Shown here: positions 23,822-33,112 of the stretch, piece after piece
Numbering within the stretch: position 1 is the stretch's first letter
How the letters are laid out: each line of letters begins with the position of its first letter
Assembly: GCA_035610835.1 (NCBI GenBank)
Contig: CM069446.1
Coordinates: 54,488,148 to 54,552,147, forward strand
DNA from: Ophiura sarsii
Taxonomy: Eukaryota > Echinodermata > Ophiuroidea > Amphilepidida > Ophiuridae
DNA length: 64,000 nucleotides
Reading direction: 5' to 3'
Position numbers and translations under genes: made by a program
The notes under the pieces: generated by a model
Seen by the model: the letters and a program-made list of their open reading frames with translations, nothing else
What the model was told of the DNA's origin: nothing
Database searches by the model: none

Positions 23822-25462
23822 ATGCCTCCAAAAAAAAGGGGGCCAGTTAAGAGAAAAGCGGTGGATCAGGGCAATGTCGTTCGCCAAACCAGATCACAAG
23901 CAAGGGCGTTTAACGATCTAATGCAGCCACCTTTATCTGCCGGGCCATCTACAAGCGGCGGCACTGGACGCCAACCTAGTCAAGTTCAACGGGGTAGGGG
24001 CCGTGGCCGTGCCCGTGGGAGAGGTGCTGTTCGGGGTAGTCGGAGTATTTCCGCCCCCCGAAATGAATTCTCCCGTCAGCAGCACAGAAATGTTCAACTT
24101 CAAGATCAAGATATTCTTGATGTGAGAATAGACGCCGAGGATGACCTCAGAATTGAACTGGACGGTGGGGAACAACCCGCCGATCGCAATCTTGTTGGGG
24201 AAACCCACGATCATCAACAACAACAACCGCAGCCAAGTCGCCATGACGACCACGCTCCAGTTAGCTCCCAGGGACGACCTAGCACATCCGGAACTTCGAC
24301 CTCCATGACCTCTACTAGCTCCGGTAACAACAACAGCCGCCATTTTGTCGCGAGTGCAGCGGGTAGTTCGTCAGGCCTGGCGTCGAGTAGCAGTGGTACA
24401 CAACAACAACAACATGTACAGCACTTAAGCCAGCCGAGAGTTGACCGCCTGGTCCAGGGAACTGCCGGTGAGAACGTTTTAACTAATTTTGGGCGGGTGT
24501 TGACGGGTGGGGTTTCGTTGACAAATGGTTCTAATTCTGTTTACCAAAATCCTGCTAATAATGGTACTACTACTACTACTAGTAGTAGTACTAGTTATAA
24601 TAATCACAACATGGGTGACAGTGCCGTTTTCAATCGTAATTCGGGCCTTGGTTTTGGTCCTGGTATTATTAATAATAACGGTGGTACGGATAGTAGTGCT
24701 GGTAGTTTCAATTCCGTTTTCGCAAATATTCCAAGTCAACCTCAGCCTCAGGCTTTGTCATCAATTTGCAGTCCCTTGGGTGAGTTTCTTCCTTTAAATC
24801 TGAAGGATAAAATTATCAGGGGTGATTACGTTGATTTTGGCCTTTTGTTGGACAAGGGAGAAGCTCAAGCTATTGCTTTGTCCGGCAAAAATGGGTCGCC
24901 AATCCTCGAGTTGAATACCATGGGTCAATTGGTTATGAGGGAGGCCAAGTCACAGCAAAACATTACGTCCATTCATTCCTGGACGAATGCATTCCTTGTG
25001 TACACGGCTGTTTTTTTGTCCGCTCATCCTGCTCGCACTCAGGAATTACTAAAGTACGGTCAGATCATTAGGACAGCTGCAGCTAGATTTCAGGGATATG
25101 GTTGGCGTCAATACGATATCCAATTTCGATTACGCCAACAAAACCATCCCCACTACTCATGGGCTTCTATGGATGGTGAATTGTGGAACTTATATATTGC
25201 AGTTCCTTATACACCTTCACCTTCAAGTTTCAGGGGTAGGGGGGGTCATTCTTTTCGTGGCAATGGGAGAGGTCAATCGCAATCAGGGGGTGATCAACAC
25301 TCCTCCAATATCACATCCGGGTTATGCTACGCCTTTAACAATAAGAATGGATGCTCCCGCAACCCCTGCAAATTCAGTCACATTTGCCAAGGGTGCAATA
25401 GTGGGGACCACGGGGCGTCATCCTGTAGTAAAAGCCTATCTGGGTTAGAAGAAGGGTATTAG
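23822..25462 (+). CDS. Gag-like nucleic-acid-binding protein of the split-repeat element
   Basis: A 546-residue uninterrupted frame, the longest in the window. Residues 1-100 are basic and rich in Arg/Gly (GRGRGRARGRG), typical of RNA binding. Residues 110-310 are low-complexity Gln/Ser/Asn/Gly. Residues about 315-455 form a folded region with the pattern PLNLKDKIIRGDYVDF .. SWTNAFLVYTAVF .. LLKYGQIIRTAAARF .. YDIQFRLRQQ, which I associate with capsid-like proteins next to tyrosine recombinases in animal elements. The C-terminus has two zinc fingers: C502-x8-C511-x4-C516-x3-H520 (CCCH) and C522-x2-C525-x4-H530-x4-C535, a retroviral-type zinc knuckle. Its likely role is to package element RNA. 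The ATG has a good context (AAAATGC), and the frame is intact. Family naming is from recalled patterns, not a search. Confidence 0.75.
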   Translation: MPPKKRGPVKRKAVDQGNVVRQTRSQARAFNDLMQPPLSAGPSTSGGTGRQPSQVQRGRGRGRARGRGAVRGSRSISAPRNEFSRQQHRNVQLQDQDILDVRIDAEDDLRIELDGGEQPADRNLVGETHDHQQQQPQPSRHDDHAPVSSQGRPSTSGTSTSMTSTSSGNNNSRHFVASAAGSSSGLASSSSGTQQQQHVQHLSQPRVDRLVQGTAGENVLTNFGRVLTGGVSLTNGSNSVYQNPANNGTTTTTSSSTSYNNHNMGDSAVFNRNSGLGFGPGIINNNGGTDSSAGSFNSVFANIPSQPQPQALSSICSPLGEFLPLNLKDKIIRGDYVDFGLLLDKGEAQAIALSGKNGSPILELNTMGQLVMREAKSQQNITSIHSWTNAFLVYTAVFLSAHPARTQELLKYGQIIRTAAARFQGYGWRQYDIQFRLRQQNHPHYSWASMDGELWNLYIAVPYTPSPSSFRGRGGHSFRGNGRGQSQSGGDQHSSNITSGLCYAFNNKNGCSRNPCKFSHICQGCNSGDHGASSCSKSLSGLEEGY

Positions 25463-25599
25463 AACAAAAGTTTTGGAGTCTAAGAGTTTTTTCTCCTTAC
25501 AGCTTTACAATTGGGGCAGCCACATCTCAATGAATATGTCATAAAGCTTACCTGTTTATTGCTATTCTAATCTCTCTTTTTTATTTTTTTTATATCTCC

Positions 25600-25668
25600 C
25601 CATATTCTTTTTTTTTTTTTGCTTTGTTTTTCTTTGCTTGTTTTTCAATAAACAATATTTTTGCACAG
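25600..25668 (+). promoter_or_regulatory. Polypyrimidine tract and 3' splice site before the hydrolase exon
   Basis: A long T/C-rich run is followed by TTTTTGCACAG, a strong acceptor, immediately before the codons for the hydrolase GDS block. The hydrolase frame has no ATG upstream of its catalytic serine, so an upstream coding exon must be joined to it. A phase-1 donor would restore the frame. A weak candidate (T/GTAGTA) lies in the Cys codon near the end of the Gag frame, about 25426. Confidence 0.6.
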
Positions 25669-26246
25669 GTCGCCTTTGGGTTGCTGGCGACAGCATGGTC
25701 AGCTGGGCCGGTTACTACAACACACAATTTGAAGGTTGCGGCACTACCTTTTGGATGGGCGACAGCGGTGCCCGGCTGGTCAGAGTGTCAAAAATGGTAA
25801 AAACAAACCTGGCTGGTTACCCATTCCCCACCACCCTCATAATACACGCAGGTACTAATGATTTGTTCACTGCCCCTATTTTTGACCTAAGACAGCGCAT
25901 CCTTGAGACACTGACAGTGTTCCGTAATTTACTTCCTCGTACTAGAATCATTTGGTCTGACATTTTGGAGAAGCGGTATTATCACGATCAGTCTAAGCCA
26001 GGGGGTGGTAAATCCTGTGTTATCTCACTCAACAAATATGCCTTCAAGGTTTGCAGATCCATAGGTAACGCGTGTGCTATCCGTCACTACAAAGTTATCT
26101 TTCCAGCAGACAAGAGTCTGTATAGGTGGGACGGCTTGCATATGTCCCCTAAAGGCAATATAATACTTAGGGACTCTCTCCAAAGGGCTCTCACACACTT
26201 CAACGAGTTTCCTGAGGTAATTACCTTCACCACCCCTCCTGTCTAA
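25669..26246 (+). CDS. SGNH-family hydrolase exon
   Basis: About 192 residues ending at a stop. It shows the SGNH/GDSL esterase blocks. Block I is VAGDSMVSW, with the nucleophile Ser encoded at 25692-25694. Block III is IIHAGTNDL, about 55 residues later. Block V is DGLHMS, with the Asp three residues before the His, about 150 residues from the Ser. In this superfamily Ser-Asp-His hydrolyse esters. Known relatives next to Gag-like proteins in animal mobile elements share WSD in the middle, seen here as IIWSDILEK. The block II Gly is not clear. No signal peptide or membrane segment is visible. The exon opens at a strong splice acceptor and lacks its own start codon, so it is probably spliced to an upstream exon or expressed as a Gag fusion. 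Its role in the element life cycle is unknown. Confidence 0.75.
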
Positions 26247-26276
26247 AAACTATTTTACTTAAAATTCACTTATTAC

Positions 26277-26312
26277 GGGGGGGGGGGGGGGGCGGGGGGG
26301 GGGGGGGGGGGG
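26277..26312 (+). repeat. Poly-G tract with one C
   Basis: G16-C-G19 lies between the hydrolase stop and B1. It could form G-quadruplexes, and it is also a place where an assembly may collapse or misjoin. That matters because missing RT/recombinase genes would be expected near here. Confidence 0.9.
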
Positions 26313-26343
26313 TAGGTCAAGTCCCCTCATAGGCCCTTGTTTG

Positions 26344-27240
26344 GCAGTTTGCTATACACCTTTTGATTAACCCGAGTCACATCATCATTCTTTTTTTGTC
26401 CATTTCACATTTGCTTTTCAGTGAACAATATACATTTGAAAAAAAGTTTATTAATAACCTCTACCTTAAATCCCTTGGAGAGGGGTTTGGCTTCGCGTTC
26501 CCGCTGTCCAGGCTTTGTTAATAATGTTAGCCTCATATGGCAAGTTAGGTTCCCATACGATAGTATTCTAGGGAGAAATTGGGACAAGCTCTTCGCTGCC
26601 CAGGTTCTATTCTTTCCCAGTGCAGGCTCAGAAATGTTTATTATGAATACCATTGCGATGTGAAAAAGTATGATTGGTCGATAACTTCCACCAGGTAAAT
26701 CCGGGGAAGGTTTCATGTTTCATTTTGGCTGGTTATATACAACCCCCATGGTTAAATTTAATCGTCCAATACTTAAATAATTAATAATTAATTAAATTTG
26801 ATGTCAATCAATGAAGTGTTTATCTACGGATAACAATGGAACAGAATGACCAAATATGGTCGGTTTACACAACACCCAATTCTATGTGTCACTATGGACT
26901 GGAATTTATAGACACAATAGAATGGTGTTGGTGTGTGATTAAGGTCAAAATCTTGAAGTACATTGAAAATGTGCTATTATGTGTCTCTAAAAACTTTAAA
27001 TATATGGACACATTTGAATAGAGTGACCTCAAGGTCAGCTCCTCATCTATTGATAAAAAATGTCATGTATTACATTTAAAAATAAAATTTAATGTGCATA
27101 ATCAACTCCTTTGTCAGGAGTGAGGTCTGGTTTAATAATGATAACATTAAAATGCACTTCTGGTATGAGCTTACAGATAACGCTCCATATGACTCTTTGC
27201 GTTTGCGTCTTGTTCTTGTAATCCTCGTGTCTGGCAGCAA
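26344..27240 (+). repeat. Split direct repeat B1
   Basis: 897 bp, identical by eye to 27584-28480. It starts GCAGTTTGCTATACACC and ends GTCTGGCAGCAA, directly abutting A2. It contains a strong acceptor (TTGCTTTTCAG, to 26421). No conserved protein is seen apart from the short candidate exon at 26422. Confidence 0.88.
26422..26521 (+). CDS. Candidate terminal exon, function unknown
   Basis: It follows a strong 3' splice site (T/C-rich run then TTTTCAG) and is open for 32 codons (EQYTFEKKFINN.. to LSRLC) before a stop. It begins out of phase by one base (T, then GAA). No domain is recognised. It is repeated in B2 at 27662-27761. It could equally be an untranslated 3' exon or chance. Confidence 0.2.
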
Positions 27241-27500
27241 TAAAAGAATTATTTTGCTTGTCTAACATAATTCTGAGTTGCTCAAGCACAGGATTGCCAG
27301 TGCATTTTTTCATGGCTTTTTCAGACGGCCTTTGTCTTGGTTCCTTTAGGCCAATCACAAGTTCGAATTGCTAACCCGCGAATTTTTGCTTTGTTGCTCA
27401 GCCGTGCGTATCCGGCTCAACACAGCCCTTGTTTCCCTGGATTCATTCGCTAGGTCATATCGTTCTGCGATTTCATACCAGAAGGATCTGTGAAAAATTT
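27239..27500 (+). repeat. Split direct repeat A2
   Basis: Internal copy of A1, directly following B1. The B1-A2 junction (GGCAGCAATAAAAG) is what joining the element's two outer ends in a circle would create, matching the expected recombination site of Ngaro/PAT elements. Confidence 0.88.
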
Positions 27501-27583
27501 CCCACCCTCCCACCCTTGTTACAAGTGGGCGGAGGCGTTTGCCCGTCGGTTACATTGTTTGTTTTAAATACCCATCTGGGTTA
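27501..27583. other. 83-bp spacer between A2 and B2 with a G-quadruplex motif
   Basis: Found only here. It begins CCCACCCTCCCACCC, so the minus strand reads GGGTGGGAGGGTGGG, a canonical four-run G-quadruplex with one-base loops. The rest includes GGGCGGAGGCG, a GC-box-like sequence. In textbook elements A2 and B2 abut, so the spacer is unusual. Confidence 0.7.
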
Positions 27584-28480
27584 GCAGTTTGCTATACACC
27601 TTTTGATTAACCCGAGTCACATCATCATTCTTTTTTTGTCCATTTCACATTTGCTTTTCAGTGAACAATATACATTTGAAAAAAAGTTTATTAATAACCT
27701 CTACCTTAAATCCCTTGGAGAGGGGTTTGGCTTCGCGTTCCCGCTGTCCAGGCTTTGTTAATAATGTTAGCCTCATATGGCAAGTTAGGTTCCCATACGA
27801 TAGTATTCTAGGGAGAAATTGGGACAAGCTCTTCGCTGCCCAGGTTCTATTCTTTCCCAGTGCAGGCTCAGAAATGTTTATTATGAATACCATTGCGATG
27901 TGAAAAAGTATGATTGGTCGATAACTTCCACCAGGTAAATCCGGGGAAGGTTTCATGTTTCATTTTGGCTGGTTATATACAACCCCCATGGTTAAATTTA
28001 ATCGTCCAATACTTAAATAATTAATAATTAATTAAATTTGATGTCAATCAATGAAGTGTTTATCTACGGATAACAATGGAACAGAATGACCAAATATGGT
28101 CGGTTTACACAACACCCAATTCTATGTGTCACTATGGACTGGAATTTATAGACACAATAGAATGGTGTTGGTGTGTGATTAAGGTCAAAATCTTGAAGTA
28201 CATTGAAAATGTGCTATTATGTGTCTCTAAAAACTTTAAATATATGGACACATTTGAATAGAGTGACCTCAAGGTCAGCTCCTCATCTATTGATAAAAAA
28301 TGTCATGTATTACATTTAAAAATAAAATTTAATGTGCATAATCAACTCCTTTGTCAGGAGTGAGGTCTGGTTTAATAATGATAACATTAAAATGCACTTC
28401 TGGTATGAGCTTACAGATAACGCTCCATATGACTCTTTGCGTTTGCGTCTTGTTCTTGTAATCCTCGTGTCTGGCAGCAA
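27584..28480 (+). repeat. Split direct repeat B2
   Basis: Right terminal arm, identical to B1 at a constant offset of 1240 bp. It ends GTCTGGCAGCAA, after which the host element resumes with ATGGTTAGGG. Confidence 0.88.
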
Positions 28481-28632
28481 ATGGTTAGGGTATCATGCAA
28501 GGAACATTAAAGAGAACAATATAATTATTTTTAAAATTGTTTTATTTCATTTGAATAAATAAATTCATACAATAAATAAAGTGTATTTGTAAAGACCTAA
28601 CCTTCTTTATAATACTTTTAACCACTTGAAAT

Positions 28633-28690
28633 GAACCATTGTTGTCTAACAAGAGCGCTCTACTGCCATGTTCCTGGTTCGATTCCATTC
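28633..28690 (+). repeat. tRNA-like fragment
   Basis: AGAGCGCTCTACTGCC followed by GGTTCGATTCC resembles a tRNA D/anticodon region and a perfect B box with a shortened middle. It lies in the right arm of the outer TA-flanked element. Probably a tRNA pseudogene or SINE piece. Confidence 0.35.
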
Positions 28691-29369
28691 ATATTCATCC
28701 CAGTGGTTTTACCATTGATTACACCAAAGTGGCCCAGGTGATTTTATGACTACTTTAGACAATTGATCATATTTCTGCTTACCGACCATCGATTGTCATG
28801 AAACAAAGCTTATTCGAAAGCTGAGAAAATTCTCGTTGCTCGCCATTAACTCGCGAAACAGAAATTTTACGGGAGATATTTTTAATATTTTTTTCAAAAC
28901 TGTATAACTTTTTTTGTTACAGCCTGTATGTCCATTAAAACTCTCCATTGAGAATCTAATTTAATCTATCTTTAATTCCTGTTCATAATCTTTAAGCCAA
29001 ATGGACTAAGATACGGAATACGCTTCTGTGGAAAATCCGATATTGCACATGCTAATTTTTACGTTCCATATTTCATAAACGAAATGAACGAAGTCTTAGA
29101 TTGTTGGCCCAGTAATGCTTAACAGCCTTTGCTTTGATATTAATGTAAAGATATTTACCAAAATGCTATTAGTAAGTAGCTAAAAATGGCTGCCAAAATG
29201 AATAAACCTTTTTAAACCGCCCTGTAGTAGGATAACTCCTATTGCATCATCGTATGAATTGAAATTGTAATTTAGTCAGATTCAGATTTATTAACCACTT
29301 TAATTTGAAAAAAAGTACGTACACGTACATTTCGTATACGGTATTTTGTTCATGTTCATAGTGTTTTTT

Positions 29370-29890
29370 GTCACAGTTCTGTCACCAAAGGCTGCCACTG
29401 CTACACCAATCAGTACTATTTTTATCGTGATATGCCATTATTTACAGCACATTCTTAGCTCCCTCTTATGAGAATTTAGTGAGGATATTTATCCTGTATA
29501 GAATTTGCCAAGACCATTTCTGAAGCTACTTATCTACCTGTGAAACGGAGCCAACAAAGACGATATCGAATCATGCTGAATCACAACATGACAATGCAAG
29601 TCCTCACAAAGCTTGCCTCATCCAGACTTACCTTGATTAAGATGGTATATATTTGATGGAACATCCACCATAATCACCCGATTTGGCTCCGTGCGATTTC
29701 TGGCTCGTTCACAACAATCTAATCAAATATTGCTGGGCGCCTTTTTAGAGGATCAAAGACATATCCAAAGCAGATGAGACAATCCATACTTTGGAGTACC
29801 GCCCCTGCTTCGACAAGAAGAGGATGAGGAGGCAACGGTGTATATAATAGATGTCAAGGGAAGCTTATTTAATGGAATGTGACTGTAGTT
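29370..29890 (+). pseudogene. mariner (DD34D) transposase relic, copy 3
   Basis: Same remnant as copies 1 and 2: HDNASPH, the shared stop after HPP, then SPDLAPCDFWL, which keeps the consensus here. A one-codon change in the HDN-CD interval adds a further stop (GATGAA to GATTAA, frame LD*). A later single-base loss in the GCTGGGCGCC region changes frame. Not functional. Confidence 0.72.
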
Positions 29891-31036
29891 TTGGAAATTG
29901 AATGGCAATCTTCAGAAACATGGGCTAAGTGACAATACCCTTTTGATCCGCTCTCGTATTAGTTAGATAAGGATCTAGATAGGGAGAATTAGTGAGCAGA
30001 TGCATAATAGGGCGCTACCATCACCAACATCAACGTAATTGCCACAGACAGTAGTCCGACATGAACATTACCACGTTATACTAGTTGGGTTATATAGATC
30101 GAAAATGCCAGTGTACGCGATGTGAACAAATTATATAGTGATGATGCGATTATTACATTCCCTACAGACGCTCCCTGACGATAGCAGTTAAGGATGAGGT
30201 GGCTTTAGATGCGAAGTCACGATGTGGGGCATTTATAAGCAAACAACCCCGAAGCTACCGGGTGATAGATGGCTTTGATTGTTTTATTTCACACTTTCTC
30301 ATCTATGCATGTCATGTTGGGCCACCTCTCAATTATATATCAAATGGTCTAGACATTTGTAGGGAATAACAATTTAAGCACCCATCCTGTCGCCGTTTTC
30401 GGTTTTCGAACTTCAATATGTCAAGATGTCTGCCGTTAGGCGACAAATAACACAACCCCTGTTTTATACGGGCAAACGGACCTCTCAGGTAGGATCGGTC
30501 GGCCTTCTTTATTTCAAAATGCTCATTAAAATTGTGGTGAATTTCAATTTTTAGCAAAAAAATCCATTTTTTTTTTTAAATTTCGATAATTTGCGAAACA
30601 TTGTAAATTTATATATTTATATTTATTTAAAAAAAAGTCGGGCCCGTAGAACATGTTTTTTTCGTCGCCTTATCGGTATAAGTCTGGAATTGTTTCAGTG
30701 TATGGGCATCCCCAATCCAACAACACAGGAATGTGAACTCCATTCTAAAATTAGACGTATTTCAAGATCAAATCTAATAGAGGTTAGCTATGTCGGGAAT
30801 ACAGTGTACACGATTTGCCGAAAGAAGATACACCTGTTGCATAATATGTATTTGATAGCACAAGTCATGCTTCTCACTAACTCTATATTGAATGTAGAAT
30901 AGGCCGGGTGCGAATCCCTTTTGTTGCCCATTCAGCCTGGCTACATGGATTACCTCTATTGTATTTGAATTCAACAAATACATCACACACAAATTTAAAT
31001 TACGCATATTTAAATATCAATCGATTTCCTATTGGT

Positions 31037-31249
31037 CGCAGGTGTTACAATGCTTAAATGAGCACACATTCAATGGAGGAATACCTCAATTCAAAAGTTG
31101 CTAAAGGAGTACAAAACCAGTGCGGTGTTCAAGCAAAGACTCTGGTTCAAGCTGCTTAACCATCCTCCTTCAATACGTTATGTAGCAACTTTTGAATTGA
31201 GGTATTCCTCCATTCAATGTGTACTCATTCAATCATTACAACACCTGCG
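31037..31249. mobile_element. Foldback element (about 213 bp)
   Basis: CGCAGGTGTT at left and AACACCTGCG at right. The arms of about 60 bp (GGAGGAATACCTCAATTCAA and its complement) are inverted around a short centre. In copy 1 the left arm is broken by the 3.36 kb insertion. Confidence 0.7.
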
Positions 31250-31827
31250 TAATTATAGCCCCATTCTAGTGTTGCTGTGAACACGTACATTATGTGTGCC
31301 AAAAATCGTTTCGATGAAGTAACTCATTTTAAAAATATCAGGCATTATCTAAAGAGGAATTTATTTACTTGAACTATGTATAGTTTTACACTGCTACCTT
31401 ATAATGACGATGGAGAGGAATACAATGACGACGGCGATGGATCATACTGTTTTCCTGTTTTTGTAAATATTTTCATAGCCTTAATGAAGTCTAATCTGTT
31501 GCATATATATTGATACTTGAATGTCGACATTAACCGATTTCGCGAGTCAATGTAAATAATAACACAGGAAAGTTCAAAAGACCAAGTAGAAGTGTTGAAG
31601 TCTTCTCAGCTTCATATCTATCGATTAATTAGAATGCATTGATAATATTTGATTTGAAAACATTCATTACCATACACAGTTTCCATCTAACGGCCTGTGA
31701 CGTTTCTTCAATATTGAGTTTTATAGAGATATACATTCGAAACAGACAAGTATTGGTGATTTGAATCCTTAACCAGTGTTTGCAGATGAAACCGATTAAT
31801 AAAATACAATTTAGAAAATTGTTCTTC

Positions 31828-32336
31828 ATTAAAGGGACGCGAAGTAGTGTTGAAGATTTTTGTTTTATATATATAATTTACGAAATCACAAAAGCAGCCT
31901 CTATACAGCTTTATACCCAGCATATTCGTATTGTGACTGTGTATAGAGCTACATCTGGGGAGCACATATGGTTTTAAAACACATTGAAACACATGTGACA
32001 TTTCACTATAAATCAAGGTCAAGTTCAATCATCCACCCAAGTTGACAAGGATGCCCAATTAGGTTTTAATTTTACCAAATTCAAAGAACATTTAGGTATA
32101 ACTCCCTGTGTCAGCCTGGACCGGGACCGGATGACCATTCATGCTCCCGAACTATATTGTGAAATTCTAATCTAATCCGTAGATCAGAAATATTTGAATT
32201 GATGTTTTGTTGTACAAAGAGGGCTGATTTTTTCTTAATCCTTACAGGTGTAAGTTCATACATGTAATTGTACAAATCTCAGTTCTTATCAAACTTGAGG
32301 GCGCAGCCTCCAGCACATCTCTTCATGTTCCTTTAA
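31828..32336 (+). mobile_element. AAAGGGAC-ended element in copy 3
   Basis: About 509 bp, without the palindromic MITE present in copy 1, so it gives the empty site for that insertion. Ends ATTAAAGGGACGCG and CATGTTCCTTTAA. Confidence 0.6.
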
Positions 32337-32881
32337 CTTCAATCAAACCTAATGTTTAGCATAGATTACATGAAGAGAAAGAATGAAATAAAGGATTATA
32401 TATCCATAAAAAGACACAGCTAATGGTCTTTTTTCTTTCATTTTAATTAGTGGTTCATTAACTATGAGCTTCCGTCGCTAAATTTTATTTTTAAATTTCA
32501 TGAGCACTTCGTTTGAAGTATGCCGTTAATGTTAACGACGGAGACGAATTGTTCATGATTATCAGGATAAATATACTTTACACGATGTAATATCATGGGA
32601 TGTGAAAACGTATTAAAATACAAATTGATGCCAAACAGAGTTCATTTCGTTACTACTGTAATTTAAGAATATTCAAGTCCATTAGTGACTGCTGCTTATT
32701 CATCCACATTCAGATAACTTTAGAATCAACCTAATATGGAGGCATCGTCGAAGGTAGAGCCGTTACACCTGGGAACCTCAGTCTTGTAACATGCATTTTG
32801 CCATTATCTAAGAAAGCATTTGATGAGTTAAATATAACCGCTACCTGTATTATAGTACAGGTAGCGTCTAGCAGAAGCAAT

Positions 32882-33112
32882 GGCTGTTAGTTTTACCATA
32901 TACAAAACAATTTCTTCAGAAACCTTTCCCAACTTTTAAAGCCAATCTCAAGAATTACTGAACCAATACTAGGCATGTTTGTACTTTTTATAATTCAATT
33001 ATCATGATGATTCTAAATATGGTAATAAAATTCAATAATTTTGAATTGTGTGAAACATTTTGTGAAGTCTTGGAATGTCGTCTGCAGACGCCTGCCGCGT
33101 GGAAAGTGTTAA
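32882..33112 (+). mobile_element. TTAA-type MITE, right end intact
   Basis: Body plus CGTCTGCAGACG and the terminal GCCGCGTGGAAAGTG before TTAA at 33109-33112. The left terminal repeat is deleted. Confidence 0.65.

Larger units (their letters stand above)
23358..28480 (+). mobile_element. Split-direct-repeat (Ngaro/PAT-like) element lacking RT and recombinase
   Basis: The order is A1 (23358-23619), Gag-like ORF, SGNH-hydrolase exon, B1 (26344-27240), A2 (27239-27500), an 83-bp spacer, and B2 (27584-28480). A1/A2 (262 bp) and B1/B2 (897 bp) match without a visible difference. Split direct repeats of this A1-ORF-B1-A2-B2 kind are the hallmark of PAT and Ngaro tyrosine-recombinase retrotransposons, and as I recall some Ngaro-group elements carry an SGNH-hydrolase ORF. 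Reverse transcriptase, RNase H and tyrosine recombinase are all missing, so this copy should depend on enzymes supplied in trans. There is no target duplication at the ends, as expected for recombinase-mediated insertion. The A/B boundary is uncertain by 2 bp (shared AA). Confidence 0.75.
23122..28926. mobile_element. TA-flanked inverted-repeat element hosting the nested element
   Basis: Ends are 26-bp inverted repeats with one mismatch: CAGACTG.. at left and CAGGCTG.. at right, both followed by TAACAAAAAAAGTTATACA. TA flanks both ends (23120-23121 and 28927-28928). Unit copies 1, 3 and 4 read TTTCGCGTAGATGTTCATT, or a close variant, at the same place, giving the empty site. Without the inner element it is about 682 bp and encodes no clear transposase, so it is a Tc1/mariner-type non-autonomous element (superfamily inferred from TA and the short ends). 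Confidence 0.8.
16860..28960 (+). repeat. Large tandem unit, copy 2
   Basis: Realigns with copy 1 from ACACGTTCTCATATGAAG (about 16873). It continues to TGATTTCGCGTA at 23121, is interrupted by the nested elements at 23122-28926, and resumes for about 30 bp (CTCTCCATTGAGAATCTAA). It then joins copy 3. It lacks the AAAGGGAC element and the last blocks of the unit. Confidence 0.7.

Noticed and set aside
23933..24797. Frames of 86-136 codons overlapping the Gag-like gene
   Set aside because: They are shadows of its low-complexity Gln/Ser/Asn codons in other frames.
26405..26716. 103-codon minus-strand frame, repeated at 27645-27956
   Set aside because: Present twice only because B1 and B2 are identical. 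No motif, and it overlaps the splice acceptor region of the opposite strand.
26344..28480. B1 and B2 as long terminal repeats of an LTR retrotransposon
   Set aside because: They do not begin TG and end CA, there is no primer-binding site, and only about 340 bp separates them. That interval is itself a copy of the left arm A. Split direct repeats fit better.
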